A stretch of DNA of 64,000 bases from contig DATHVP010000123.1 in the NCBI GenBank assembly GCA_035461245.1, positions 21,906 through 85,905 of the forward strand. The letters are read 5' to 3'. Below are positions 28,101 through 36,232 of the stretch, piece after piece (positions within the stretch are counted from its first letter, which is position 1; each line of letters opens with the position of its first letter). Source of the stretch: SH-MAG3 sp035461245. GTDB taxonomy: Bacteria > Gemmatimonadota > Gemmatimonadetes > Longimicrobiales > RSA9. The position numbers were made by a program, and so were the translations under genes. The notes under the pieces were generated by a model, which worked only from the letters and a program-made list of their open reading frames with translations, made no database searches and had not been told where the DNA came from.

Positions 28101-28279
28101 TGACCCGTACGGAGACCTTCCAGGTATACCTGCGCCCCCGCGATGGGGCTGCCTTCACTGCTCCTGACCAGGCCCCGGATCACTCCGGTTTCCTGGGCGT
28201 GGGCCGCCGGCGCGAGCAGGGTAACCATCCCCGCCACCGCCAAGACCAGACGCCACCTCGTTCTGCCAGTTCCCGGCAT
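25169..28279 (-). CDS. SusC/RagA-like TonB-linked outer-membrane receptor
   Basis: 1036 residues. Order: signal peptide ending APAAHAQ; carboxypeptidase-regulatory-like domain (VIRGLVRSSEGSPIAGAQVY, then VPAGTYTVKVEVIGF); plug domain (VSRVGREDMPVPPSNAVAAI, with LLVVDGVIL, IESVEVVKGAAAASLYGSRA and the AAGVVQIRT end); then the 22-stranded barrel ending in an aromatic-final strand (TLTASVEINF). It imports oligomers with energy from TonB-ExbBD. There is no N-terminal STN domain, so signalling to an anti-sigma factor is not indicated. It is first in a two-gene unit with the SusD-like gene. Confidence 0.95.
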   Translation of the reverse strand: MPGTGRTRWRLVLAVAGMVTLLAPAAHAQETGVIRGLVRSSEGSPIAGAQVYLEGLRTGQVTNPDGRYMLLNVPAGTYTVKVEVIGFAPGEEAGVVVRAGETATVDFELRTQVLSMSELVVTGVTEARTRAMVPFTVSRVGREDMPVPPSNAVAAIQGKVAGATVLTGSQPGSGVSILLRTPTSINRDNAPLLVVDGVILAASSADISNLDIESVEVVKGAAAASLYGSRAAAGVVQIRTTRGSSLPADRTRFTVRSEYGTSDIPRPIRWAQYHNLQMNAQGQFLNSDGEVVPRELAATTRFGFQDQQYPGATYNHVNSLFTPGDYYSNSASFGFNSGGTSWIATVANQKEMGVVRENDGYGRTDFRLNLDHRLRNDLSLSVSTFHMRSERDNMYGNVFFDFIHISPDVDLLQPDPDGTPYAFQPDPTGIRANPLYQIYTQDRKARRLRTMGSADLRYNPLAWLAVDVNASYDRSDRRTTIWIPKGVKTPDYATGNPGFASRNASVDDALNGSLGLSLARDFGLLRTRTTFRGSLERTDAESFTASGDDMAVGGIPDLDALKIPSVGSSESFVRTTAYLGNTDLSWDDRFIGNLLLRREGSSVFGPRDRWHTYYAARAAWRMAQESWWPVEQINEFRIHYNRGTAGGRPSFADQYEVFSILSGGGVSLATLGNRYLRPEKSTEQEFGMNLVAFERLSFQLAYATQRTVDQLINVPLPSLFGFSSQWQNAGTIEGNTWEATLEARLIERPGLRWSATLLADRSRNEIVAYDRPCNRSGLGYRCAGETIGMIYTQTFLRTLDDLSSHRGGVHTSSRDAFAVNDDGVVVPVGAGNTFRDGVAKELWGTSISIDGVNYAWGMPFRMLTEDGVPADVRTGDSNPRFKWGFSNQVGWRNFNFYGLLDSQVGGNIYNSTKQRMYQWWRHGEEDQFGKPEELKKPAAYYLALYNANSNIDWFVEDASYVKLRELSVRYRIDGSGSGLLSRINMDRMTLALIGRNLYTWTKYSGYDPEIGSVMDRNDNFDYPNYRTLTASVEINF

Positions 28280-28609
28280 TGCTCCCTCCTTCAGTGTTCA
28301 CGTGACGTGCTGCGGGTGCTGCGATCCACGGCGGCTGTTGCGTCGGGCCGTGGAGATAAGTGCGATCCGGGCGACTGCCCGCCCCACCACGGCGGGCGCG
28401 GCAGTGTATACCGTTTCGGATACTGAACGCACCGCGGCGGCGGTCGGGGGGCCGGCCGCGGGAGTTGCTCGGGAAAGCAGGCCCGCCTGAAGGAGGCGGG
28501 CTTTGTCAGGAAGATACGCGCGAGACCTCTTGGCCTGCAATAGCGATGGGGACGGCTGGTCGCCTGGCGGGGGCGGGCGGTCCCGCGGCGAGTGCCGGCG
28601 CCTGGGCCG
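28280..28609. other. Intergenic region upstream of the SusCD unit
   Basis: About 330 bp between the SusC start and the end of the plug-like lipoprotein gene. It holds a small GC hairpin (28377-28397), an imperfect palindrome GTATACCGTTTCGGATAC at 28405-28422 that may belong to the SusCD promoter, and the stem-loop at 28481-28501. There is no gene-like reading frame. Confidence 0.4.
28481..28501 (-). terminator. Stem-loop downstream of the plug-like lipoprotein gene
   Basis: GCCCGCCT pairs with AGGCGGGC around a five-base loop, about 110 bp after the stop codon of the gene to its right. On the minus strand it is followed by CTGCTTT, a weak T-tract. Confidence 0.5.
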
Positions 28610-28999
28610 TCAGGGGCGGTTCACGCCGGTGAGCATGATGACGCGCTCCACGTGTCGGGATCCGAGGCCTGGCAGGGCCCCGGCCTCGACGGCATCCAGG
28701 ACGTGGATGCGGCGGATGGCCTCCAGGGGGACGGTACGGAGGGCCTCGATGCCACCGAGGACGACGCCATCCATGTAGACGAGGATGACGGTTTCCAGGC
28801 GCAGGCTTCGGTCCGGACCCGGGCGGAGCCAGCGCGGGCGCAGTTTTTCTACGGCCTCGTAGGCGTTGCGGGTTTCACTGCGGACGAGGTCCTCGTAGGT
28901 GAGTTCGTTGGGGCTCCCGATGGCAGGCGGGCGTCCGCCGGACAGGCAGGCGGAAAGGGCAGTACTGGAGATCAGGAGCAGCAGGGCGAAGCGGGACAT
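28610..28999 (-). CDS. Small lipoprotein with TonB-plug-like segment, no barrel
   Basis: 129 residues. A lipoprotein signal ends SSTALSAC. After a short linker the protein runs LRPRWLRPG, ETVILVYMDGVVLGGIEAL, then PLEAIRRIHVLDAVEAGALP and HVERVIMLTG. The D-G-x-x-L/I-G turn, the I-x-x-I-x-V/L step and the final V-I-M-L strand follow the order of a TonB-receptor plug domain, but there is no barrel. The role is unknown; it may be a free plug-like partner at the outer membrane. GGAGG precedes the ATG at 28999. It is divergent from the tricorn-protease gene. Confidence 0.75.
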   Translation of the reverse strand: MSRFALLLLISSTALSACLSGGRPPAIGSPNELTYEDLVRSETRNAYEAVEKLRPRWLRPGPDRSLRLETVILVYMDGVVLGGIEALRTVPLEAIRRIHVLDAVEAGALPGLGSRHVERVIMLTGVNRP

Positions 29000-29197
29000 G
29001 GGGCCTCCAGGGTCGGGTACCTGATGATGGGATGTCACCGGGGTAATCCGCAACGCCGGACGATGTGCGGCGGCGATGGAGGGGCTGGTGGACCCGGGCT
29101 ACTCGTCGCGTGTAGTGCTGGATGCTACACTCAGAAGCGCGGCACTCCTGCCGCGCCGCGGCCTGCGGCCGTGGCCTACCTGAACGGATGTACTGCG

Positions 29198-32100
29198 ATG
29201 CTGACCAAGACGATGGCCCCCCGGCGCGGGCTGGTAGTGGCACTGCTGCTTGCGGTGGCGGTGCCTGCCGCCGGACAGACCCGGTTGTTGCGCTTTCCTG
29301 ATGTTCACGGTGATCGTGTGGTATTCACGCACGCGGGTGATCTCTGGACGGCGCCGGTGAGCGGCGGCACGGCGATCCGCCTGACAACCCATCCCGGGCT
29401 CGAGCTGTTCGCGAAGTTCTCGCCAGACGGCCGGTCCATTGCCTTCACCGGCCAGTACGACGGTGACGAGCAGGTCTACGTCATGCCGGCCACCGGTGGG
29501 GAGCCCCGGCAGTTGACGTACTACCCCGCCCGCGGCCCGCTGGCCGAGCGCTGGGGCTATGACCACCAGGTCTACGGCTGGTCGCCGGACGGGCAGCGCG
29601 TGCTGTTCCGCTCATTCCGGGACTCGTGGACGCTGCCGGCGGCGCGTCTCTACACGGTGTCCGCTGGCGGCGGCCCGGCGGAAGCCCTGCCCATGCCGGT
29701 GGCGGGTTCCGGCGCATTCTCGCCGGACGGCAATCGCGTGGTGTACTCGCCGGTCTTCCGGGATTTCCGATCCGAGAAGCGCTATTCCGGCGGGCAGGCG
29801 AACCGGCTGGTCATCTTCGACATGGCGCGGAACACGGCTACGCCGGTCCCGGAGAAGTCCCACGCCCAGCGTGACGCCATGTGGATCGGCGACGTCGTGT
29901 ACTACACGTCCGACGAGGACGGCACGTTCAACATCTACTCGTACACACCGGCCACGGGCGCCACTGCGCAGGTCACCCGCAGCACGCAGTGGGACGTGCG
30001 CTGGCCGAGCGCCGATCCGTCCACGGGCCGCATCGTCTACGAGATGGGCGGCACGCTGCACGTGCTGGACACGCGCACTGGCGAGGCCCGGGCAATAAGC
30101 ATCACGGTCCCGGACGACGGGGTGGCCTCGCGTCCCTCGCGGGTGGCCGTGGGCAGCCAGGTCTCCGGCTTCGCCCTGAGCCCGAAGGGCGAGCGCGCGC
30201 TGTTCACTGCCCGCGGCGACATCTTTACGGCGCCCATCGAGGCGGGTCCAACGCGGAACCTGACGAACTCGTCGGGATCCCATGAAAAGCACGCGCGCTG
30301 GTCGCCGGACGGTCGGCACATCGTCTTCATTTCGGACCGTACGGGCGAGGAGGAGCTGTGGCTGATGGCGCAGGATGGCAGCGGCCAGCCGGAGCAGCTC
30401 ACCCGGGGCGGCAGTGCGTTCCGCTACGCGCCGGCATGGTCGCCGGACGGCAGCCGCATCGCGTTCAGCGACAAGGACGGCAGGCTGTACGTGCTGACCA
30501 TGGACGGCCGCCGCCTGGCTGAGATCGCCGATGATCCCCGCGGCCAGATCCAGGACTACACATGGTCCCCGCGTGGCAACCACCTGGCCTTCAGCATGGC
30601 GGACCCGCGAGGGGTCCGCGCCGTGCACGTCTGGAGCGCCGCCGACAATCGTGTGCGCCAGGTGACGGACGGCTTCTTCGGTGAGTGGGGCCCTGCCTGG
30701 GGCAGTGAAGGCGACTACCTCTACTACCTGAGCAACCGGGAGTACGCGCCGCAGCTGTCCAACAATGAGTGGAACTTCGCGGGCAACCGTTCCACGCGCA
30801 TCTATGCCATGTCGCTCCGGCGGGACGTGCCGCATCCGTTCCCGCCACGCAGCGACGAGGTCACCATCACCGCCGCGGAGGATGGGGCATCCGGTGCGAC
30901 GGCGGCGACGTCGTCGTCCGCGGCTGCGACGTCGTCATCTCCCACGTCCTCACTCATCATCGAGTTCGACGGCATCGCCGAGCGCGTGGTGCCTGTGCCG
31001 GTACAGGCCGACAACTATGGCGGCCTGAGTGCTGCCGGCGGCCATCTCGTCTACTGGGTGACCAGCGCCGGCTACTACGGCCGGGGCGGCGAGCGTCAGC
31101 CGCAGCTCCGGGTGTTCGCCCTGGCTGATCGCCGGGAGACGACGCTGTCGGAAACGCTGGCGGGCTACGCACTGTCGCAGGACGGCTCGAAGCTGCTGGT
31201 ACGGGAGGGTGGCAGCTTTGTGCTGATGGACGCGCGGCCGAATGGTGCCGCGTCAAAGAAGACCGTGGCCACGTCGAACATGTACGTGGACCGGGTGCCG
31301 GCGCAGGAGTGGGCGCAGATCTTCGATGAGGTCTGGCGTCGCTACCGTGACTTCTTCTATGTGGAGAACATGCACGGCTACGACTGGAACGCACTGCGCG
31401 ACCGGTACCGGCCCCTGCTGGCGCACGTCGGGCACCGGTCGGACCTGAACTACGTCATCAGCGAGATGATCGCGGAGCTGTCCGTGCAGCACGCCTACAT
31501 CGCCGGTGGCGACTGGACCACGCCGTCCAGGCCCAGCGTGGCGCTGCCGGGTGCCCGCTTCGAGTGGGACGCCCGTGCTGGCGCGTACCGCATCACGAAG
31601 ATCTTCGAGGGGCACAACGAGGAGGCCATCTACCGCTCGCCGCTGACGGAGCCGGGTGTGGATGCGCAGGTCGGCGAGTACGTCCTGGCCATCGACGGCC
31701 AGACGCTGACGGCGGACGAGGATCCGTACCGCCTGCTGCGCCACCGGGCGGACAGGCCGGTGACGCTGACGCTGTCACGCAGCGGCAATGCCCGGGACGG
31801 ACGGGAGGTCACGTTCAATCCCGTCACCTCGGAGGCCGACCTGGTCTACCTGGACTGGGTGGAGGGCAACCGTCGTCGCGTGGATGAGATGACCAATGGC
31901 CGCGTCGGCTACATCCACGTGCCGAACATGGGTGCGGAAGGCATCCGCGAGTTCATCAAGTGGTACTACCCGCAGATCCGCAGGGAAGGCCTGGTCATAG
32001 ACGTGCGGGCGAACGGCGGCGGCAACGTCTCGTCCATGCTCATCGAGCGGCTGCAGCGGGAGGTGCTGGCCACGGGCTTCTCGCGGACGGACGACCATCC

Positions 32101-32518
32101 GTCCATCTATCCGCGCATGCCCACGTTCCACGGCAGCATGGTCACCATCCTGGACGAGAACTCGGCGTCCGACGGCGACATCTTCCCGGCCATGTTCCGG
32201 GAGGCGGGCCTCGGTCCGCTGGTGGGCAAGCGCTCCTGGGGCGGCGTGGTCGGCATCACCGACCGGGGCGGCCTCATTGACGGCGGTGTCGTCAATGTGC
32301 CGGAGTTCGGCTTCAACAGCGTCACCGGCGAGTGGATCATCGAGGGCTATGGCGTGGACCCGGACATCGAGGTGGACCAGGACCCCATCGCCGTGCTGAA
32401 CGGCCGTGACCCGCAGCTCGAGCGGGCCGTGCAGGAAGTGGAGCGACTGATGCGGGAGAACCCGCGTCGCCTGCCGCAGCGGCCGGCACCGCCGGTGCGC
32501 ACGCCGGACCGTCGCTAG
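29198..32518 (+). CDS. Tricorn-like protease, S41 family, exported
   Basis: 1106 residues. A signal peptide ends AVPAAGQ. Residues about 25-350 and 350-690 form WD40/TolB-like propellers with repeated SPDG-x-x-I/V-x-F motifs. Next come a C1-like helical part (QEWAQIFDEVWRRYRDFFYV), a PDZ domain (LTEPGVDAQVGEYVLAIDGQ) and the S41 core (LVIDVRANGGGNVSSMLIER, ENSASDGDIFP with the nucleophile Ser, GKRSWGGVVG). His in SVQHAYIAGGD is the probable catalytic His. Tricorn proteases degrade peptides handed over by other proteases; an exported form would act in the periplasm. The ATG at 29198 is the first in frame before the signal sequence. Confidence 0.93.
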   Translation: MLTKTMAPRRGLVVALLLAVAVPAAGQTRLLRFPDVHGDRVVFTHAGDLWTAPVSGGTAIRLTTHPGLELFAKFSPDGRSIAFTGQYDGDEQVYVMPATGGEPRQLTYYPARGPLAERWGYDHQVYGWSPDGQRVLFRSFRDSWTLPAARLYTVSAGGGPAEALPMPVAGSGAFSPDGNRVVYSPVFRDFRSEKRYSGGQANRLVIFDMARNTATPVPEKSHAQRDAMWIGDVVYYTSDEDGTFNIYSYTPATGATAQVTRSTQWDVRWPSADPSTGRIVYEMGGTLHVLDTRTGEARAISITVPDDGVASRPSRVAVGSQVSGFALSPKGERALFTARGDIFTAPIEAGPTRNLTNSSGSHEKHARWSPDGRHIVFISDRTGEEELWLMAQDGSGQPEQLTRGGSAFRYAPAWSPDGSRIAFSDKDGRLYVLTMDGRRLAEIADDPRGQIQDYTWSPRGNHLAFSMADPRGVRAVHVWSAADNRVRQVTDGFFGEWGPAWGSEGDYLYYLSNREYAPQLSNNEWNFAGNRSTRIYAMSLRRDVPHPFPPRSDEVTITAAEDGASGATAATSSSAAATSSSPTSSLIIEFDGIAERVVPVPVQADNYGGLSAAGGHLVYWVTSAGYYGRGGERQPQLRVFALADRRETTLSETLAGYALSQDGSKLLVREGGSFVLMDARPNGAASKKTVATSNMYVDRVPAQEWAQIFDEVWRRYRDFFYVENMHGYDWNALRDRYRPLLAHVGHRSDLNYVISEMIAELSVQHAYIAGGDWTTPSRPSVALPGARFEWDARAGAYRITKIFEGHNEEAIYRSPLTEPGVDAQVGEYVLAIDGQTLTADEDPYRLLRHRADRPVTLTLSRSGNARDGREVTFNPVTSEADLVYLDWVEGNRRRVDEMTNGRVGYIHVPNMGAEGIREFIKWYYPQIRREGLVIDVRANGGGNVSSMLIERLQREVLATGFSRTDDHPSIYPRMPTFHGSMVTILDENSASDGDIFPAMFREAGLGPLVGKRSWGGVVGITDRGGLIDGGVVNVPEFGFNSVTGEWIIEGYGVDPDIEVDQDPIAVLNGRDPQLERAVQEVERLMRENPRRLPQRPAPPVRTPDRR

Positions 32519-32547
32519 CAGCGGCCCCAGCCCACCGCCCCTCGCGG

Positions 32548-32577
32548 CGCCCCGGCTTGACAGTACAGGCCGGGGCG
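32548..32577 (+). terminator. Stem-loop downstream of the tricorn-like gene
   Basis: Perfect 9-bp stem CGCCCCGGC/GCCGGGGCG with a 12-base loop, 29 bp after the stop codon. There is no U-tract. Confidence 0.5.
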
Positions 32578-32616
32578 TCGCACCATGCGGCTCGCCCCCA
32601 ACCGCCGCAGGTCAAC

Positions 32617-33966
32617 ATGGCACGTATCGTTTCCGGCCTCGTAACCGCTGTCGCTGCCGTCGTCGCCGGTGGCCTGTTCACTGCCTGCGCTACCGTGGCG
32701 CAGCCCGGCGCACAGCCGGGGACGCCGGAAGACCCCGTCGCACCGGTGCCGGTGGAGGCGGCCCAGCCGGACACAGCGCCGGCGGGGCCGCCGCTCTTCC
32801 GCGACGAGACACCGGGCGCCCTGCAACGGGCCATCGCAGCCCTGGGCGGCTCGGGCACCCTGCACCTGGCGCCGGGCAGGTACATCCTGCAGCCATCGTC
32901 CTGGACCGACCCGTCGTGCGGCAACTGCGAGGACGCCAGCGAGTCCGTTCCCGCCACGCTGGGCATGCGCATCACTGGCCGGGACGTGCACATCCGCGGC
33001 GTGCACCGGGACAGCGTCGCCATCGAGACGAGGGCCGGGTACGGCCTGCTGTTCGAGGATTGCGCGAACTGCACCCTCAGCGGCATGACCATCACCGGCG
33101 GCATCCGTGACGACGATGGCAGGGCCACCAGCGCCGGCATCGTGGCACGTCGCACGTCGCTCACCATCGAGGACTGCCGCATCAGCGACAACGTCGGTGA
33201 CTCGGCGACGGTGGCCCGGACGGTCGTGGGCATCGCCGGCATTGCCGGCCGCGAGGGCAGCAACGTGACGGTGCGAAACTGCGCCATCACCCGCAACTCG
33301 TGGGATGGCATTGCACTGTACCGCGGCGCCCGCGCCCACATCCACGACAACGTGGTGGACGGCGTGGACAAGGCGTCCGGTGCCGTCATGACGGGCGGCC
33401 GCGGCGTGGGCATCGGCCTGACCTGGGACGCCCGCGCCGTCGTGGAGCGGAACCTGGTCACGCGTTACTGGAAGGGCATCGGCGCGTTCGTCGAGGCGGA
33501 CGCGGACATCCGCGACAACATCGTGGAGGACATACTGACCTGGGGCATCACACTGTGGGGCCCGTCAGGGGCGACGCCGTCCGCACGCATCGAGGGCAAC
33601 GTCGTCTACCGCACCGGCGCGTGCGGGGTGTCCGTGGACCGGCCCGCCGGCGGGCCGCCGGCCGGCACGCTCAGGGACAACGTCGTCGTCCGCAGCGGTC
33701 AGGCCGAGCGCTATGACAGCGGCGAGCCGTACTGCTGGCAGCGCCCCATCGCCCGGCACCAGGTGCCGGAATCCTTCGTTGAAGGCCTCAACCTGCTGTA
33801 CGACAATCGCCAGCCGGCAGAGGCGGGCAGTGCACCGCCGCCCCTGCCGGAACTGCTCCACGACCGCTTCGTGGAACGGGCCCGACCGCTGACGGTGCGG
33901 CTGGCCGGTTACCCGGCGCTGCGCGAGGCACTGCTGTTCCGGGAGATGCCGGAACTGGGGCGCTGA
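32617..33966 (+). CDS. Right-handed parallel beta-helix lipoprotein
   Basis: 449 residues. A lipoprotein signal ends VAGGLFTAC, then a Pro/Ala-rich linker of about 40 residues. From residue 60 there are repeated 20-to-25-residue coils of the pectate-lyase/NosD type (ALQRAIAALGGSGTLHLAPG, CTLSGMTITGGIRDDDG, VTVRNCAITRNSWDGIALYR, AHIHDNVVDGV, ADIRDNIVEDI, ARIEGNVVYRTGACGVSVDR). The fold is common in polysaccharide-acting and surface proteins, but no catalytic residues can be assigned. The start at 32617 (MARIVSG) was preferred over 32557 because only it places the signal at the N-terminus. Confidence 0.85.
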   Translation: MARIVSGLVTAVAAVVAGGLFTACATVAQPGAQPGTPEDPVAPVPVEAAQPDTAPAGPPLFRDETPGALQRAIAALGGSGTLHLAPGRYILQPSSWTDPSCGNCEDASESVPATLGMRITGRDVHIRGVHRDSVAIETRAGYGLLFEDCANCTLSGMTITGGIRDDDGRATSAGIVARRTSLTIEDCRISDNVGDSATVARTVVGIAGIAGREGSNVTVRNCAITRNSWDGIALYRGARAHIHDNVVDGVDKASGAVMTGGRGVGIGLTWDARAVVERNLVTRYWKGIGAFVEADADIRDNIVEDILTWGITLWGPSGATPSARIEGNVVYRTGACGVSVDRPAGGPPAGTLRDNVVVRSGQAERYDSGEPYCWQRPIARHQVPESFVEGLNLLYDNRQPAEAGSAPPPLPELLHDRFVERARPLTVRLAGYPALREALLFREMPELGR

Positions 33967-33984
33967 CGATCCGCCGGCGCGCGG

Positions 33985-34482
33985 TTAATGGGCGATGATG
34001 AAGCCGCTGTTTTCCTTGGTTGTGCCGAATACCAGTTTGGTGACGTTATCATAACCTGCGTTCTTCAGTTTTTCCGGGTTGCCGTTCTTTTTCCTTTGAA
34101 CGATCTGTGGTTCACCTTCGAAGGGCTCGCAATGTGCGTAACTCAGGACGATCGTGACGTCCTTCTTGAACTGGCGGTTACTCTGGCTTGAGAGAGTGAC
34201 ACCGACACTGTCTGTCCAGGTAATCAGCTCGAATTGGAGCCCCTGCTCCTCTTTATGAATGGCATCGGCAGGGAACAGAACCAGATTAGACCCCGATTGA
34301 AGGACTGCGGGAGCAGGACCGACTACGCGGGCGTCCGGGCGGGGAACAGAGTCCTGCGGGCAGATAAGCTTGCGCAGCGCGCTCAAGTCCTCTCCGCGCC
34401 CGGAAGTCCAGTCGCAGCTCCACTGCACCAGCACCACACCCATCAGCAGCACACCGAGTCCTGCCTTTCGCTTCCATGTCAT
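33985..34482 (-). CDS. Low-GC orphan exported protein
   Basis: 165 residues, no family recognised. The N-terminus (MTWKRKAGLGVLLMGVVLVQ) is a signal or anchor followed by WSC; the residues before this Cys do not make a good lipobox. The mature part includes LRKLICPQDS, a strand-rich centre (LQFELITWTDSVGVTLSSQS) and a Lys/Asn-rich end (KKNGNPEKLKNAGYDNVTKL). The gene is visibly poorer in GC than everything around it and uses codons such as AAA, GAA and TTT that are rare in neighbours, pointing to recent acquisition. GGGAGG lies upstream of the ATG. It converges with the beta-helix gene 18 bp away. Confidence 0.75.
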   Translation of the reverse strand: MTWKRKAGLGVLLMGVVLVQWSCDWTSGRGEDLSALRKLICPQDSVPRPDARVVGPAPAVLQSGSNLVLFPADAIHKEEQGLQFELITWTDSVGVTLSSQSNRQFKKDVTIVLSYAHCEPFEGEPQIVQRKKNGNPEKLKNAGYDNVTKLVFGTTKENSGFIIAH

Positions 34483-34619
34483 CCTCGCCTCCCGTTCATG
34501 GGTGATCCGGTATGACCAACAGCGATGAAGCCTGCGACAGCGACCGCTCGGACGTGATTCTCCGCGGAGCCTGGTTGGGATGGGATGGGCCCGACAGGGC
34601 CGTGCCGGCAAAGATTGCA

Positions 34620-34656
34620 GCGGCCGCCGGGAAACACAACGATTTCCGGCGGCCGC
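34620..34656 (-). terminator. Stem-loop downstream of the alpha/beta hydrolase gene
   Basis: An 11-bp stem GCGGCCGCCGG/CCGGCGGCCGC with an AAA/TTT extension, just past the hydrolase stop codon. On the minus strand CTTT follows at a few bases. Confidence 0.55.
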
Positions 34657-34665
34657 CGTCGGGGC

Positions 34666-36126
34666 TCAGCGCTTGAGCACCGGGGCGCCGAAGCGCTCGA
34701 GGATCCAGCCGGACACCGCGGTGAGGGCGGCGGGTGCGAACGTCTCCTCGATGGTTATGTACTCGCCGGGCAGTCCGGTCCGGGCCGTCTGGAACAGGTG
34801 GTTCAGGCCGGGCATCACCCGGACTGTGTAGTCGGGATTGCCGGCGGCGGCCAGTGCCGTGCGCATGGCCTCTGCGTTGGGTTCGGCGGGCACCTGAAGG
34901 TCGAGGCCGCCGAACAGCGCGAGCGTCGGCACCTGCAGCCGCCCCAGGACCGGGCGCGGGTCCAGCTGCAGGAACTGCCGGAACCACGGTGTGCTCACGG
35001 CTGTCGCCTGCGCCTCCATCCACTGCTGTTCCTGCCCCGGTGGGATACCCTGGAGTGCCCGGTCCGCAGGCGTCATGGCGTCCAGCGCCGTGCCCAGCAG
35101 TTCTACGATACGGGCGCGACGACGGGTCGGATCGTCCTCGGCTTCGACGATCCGGAGCATGCGGGCCTGGACTTCGAGTGCGTCGCTCACCCGGTCCGCC
35201 GGCATGCCCGCGGCGCTGCTGATTGCGGCGAGTTGCGAACGCAGGATCTCCCCGCCTGGCAGGCCCGGCCCGGCCAGCAGCACGACGAACGCCAGGTCCG
35301 TCGCCGGCAGGCCGGCCGCGCCTGTGGCCACGAGCGGCGCGATGAGGCCGCCCTCACTGTGGCCGATGACCCCGATCCGGTCCCCGGCAATTTCCGGCCG
35401 GCTGCGCAGGTAGCGGATAGCGGCGGCGGCGTCGCCGGCAAAATCCAGGGTGGTGCCGACAGCGAAATCGCCGCCGGACTCGCCGACGCCGCGGTCATCG
35501 AACCGCAGCACGGCCACGCCATGCCGTGTCAGGTGATCGGCCAGCACCAGGAACGGCCTGTGGCCGAACACCGTCTCGTCCCGGTCCTGGGGCCCGGACC
35601 CCGAGACCAGGACCACCGCCGGGAACGGCCCGGTGCCCGGCGGCAGGGTGAGCGTGCCCGCAAGCTCGAGCCCCGCCGCGTTGTTCGGGAACTGGATGTC
35701 CATGGCCTGGTACGGGAACGGCGGTTCCGGGTGCTGCGGCCGGGGGAGCGCCACCGCGCCGGCTTCAGTCCGGCGCAGCTCCAGCGGCAGGGCCATGCCG
35801 CCCTGCTGCCATTCACCCTCGAAATGTCCTTCCCCTGTCAGGCGGCCGGTGTAGCCGCCGTTGATGGCCACCAGGCGCATGATGAGAACGCCGGCGGCGA
35901 ACCGGACGGTGTCCACAGGGATGCCGGCGGCGCCCTGCGCCGGCGAATCCATGGTGGCGGCCAGGGTGCCGTCGGTGGCGGTGATGTGGAAGACCAGGGG
36001 CAGGCGGGTACCGGAAACCGCGATCTCGCCCGCCCAGGTCCCGGCGATGTCCGGCTGCTGCGCAGTGAGCGGCACAGCGGCGAGGCCGGCCATCACGCCG
36101 GCCAGGGCAATCCTGAAAATGGTCAT
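34666..36126 (-). CDS. Secreted alpha/beta hydrolase with N-terminal small beta domain
   Basis: 486 residues. A signal peptide ends AAVPLTAQ. Residues 25-110 are a small beta domain (DIAGTWAGEIAVSGTRLPLV and GEGHFEGEWQQGGM). From about 140 comes a serine hydrolase: VVLVSGSGPQDRDETVFGH, FDDRGVGESGGDF, Ser nucleophile in IGVIGHSEGGLIAPLVA, and the late MPGLNHLFQ His. This layout matches exported acyl-hydrolases (dienelactone hydrolase or S9-like) annotated near peptidases. The substrate is unknown. GGAGG lies before the ATG at 36126, and a start at 36153 would spoil the signal peptide. The neighbouring ABC1-kinase gene is divergent, 106 bp away. Confidence 0.87.
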   Translation of the reverse strand: MTIFRIALAGVMAGLAAVPLTAQQPDIAGTWAGEIAVSGTRLPLVFHITATDGTLAATMDSPAQGAAGIPVDTVRFAAGVLIMRLVAINGGYTGRLTGEGHFEGEWQQGGMALPLELRRTEAGAVALPRPQHPEPPFPYQAMDIQFPNNAAGLELAGTLTLPPGTGPFPAVVLVSGSGPQDRDETVFGHRPFLVLADHLTRHGVAVLRFDDRGVGESGGDFAVGTTLDFAGDAAAAIRYLRSRPEIAGDRIGVIGHSEGGLIAPLVATGAAGLPATDLAFVVLLAGPGLPGGEILRSQLAAISSAAGMPADRVSDALEVQARMLRIVEAEDDPTRRRARIVELLGTALDAMTPADRALQGIPPGQEQQWMEAQATAVSTPWFRQFLQLDPRPVLGRLQVPTLALFGGLDLQVPAEPNAEAMRTALAAAGNPDYTVRVMPGLNHLFQTARTGLPGEYITIEETFAPAALTAVSGWILERFGAPVLKR

Positions 36127-36232
36127 CAGCGTGCCTCCGTTACGCGGGTTCATGAACCATAACGGTGGAGGACGCAGAGTTCTTCACCGGGTGCGGGGCT
36201 GAACGGCTCGTCACTTGCACAGGGGGCGTCGC

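Noticed and set aside
28592..29197. Extra 200 residues before the tricorn-like protease
   Set aside because: This part is antisense to the plug-like lipoprotein and precedes a clear signal peptide at 29198.
34585..36162. A 525-codon open frame on the plus strand
   Set aside because: Antisense to the alpha/beta hydrolase, which has an intact signal peptide and catalytic residues.
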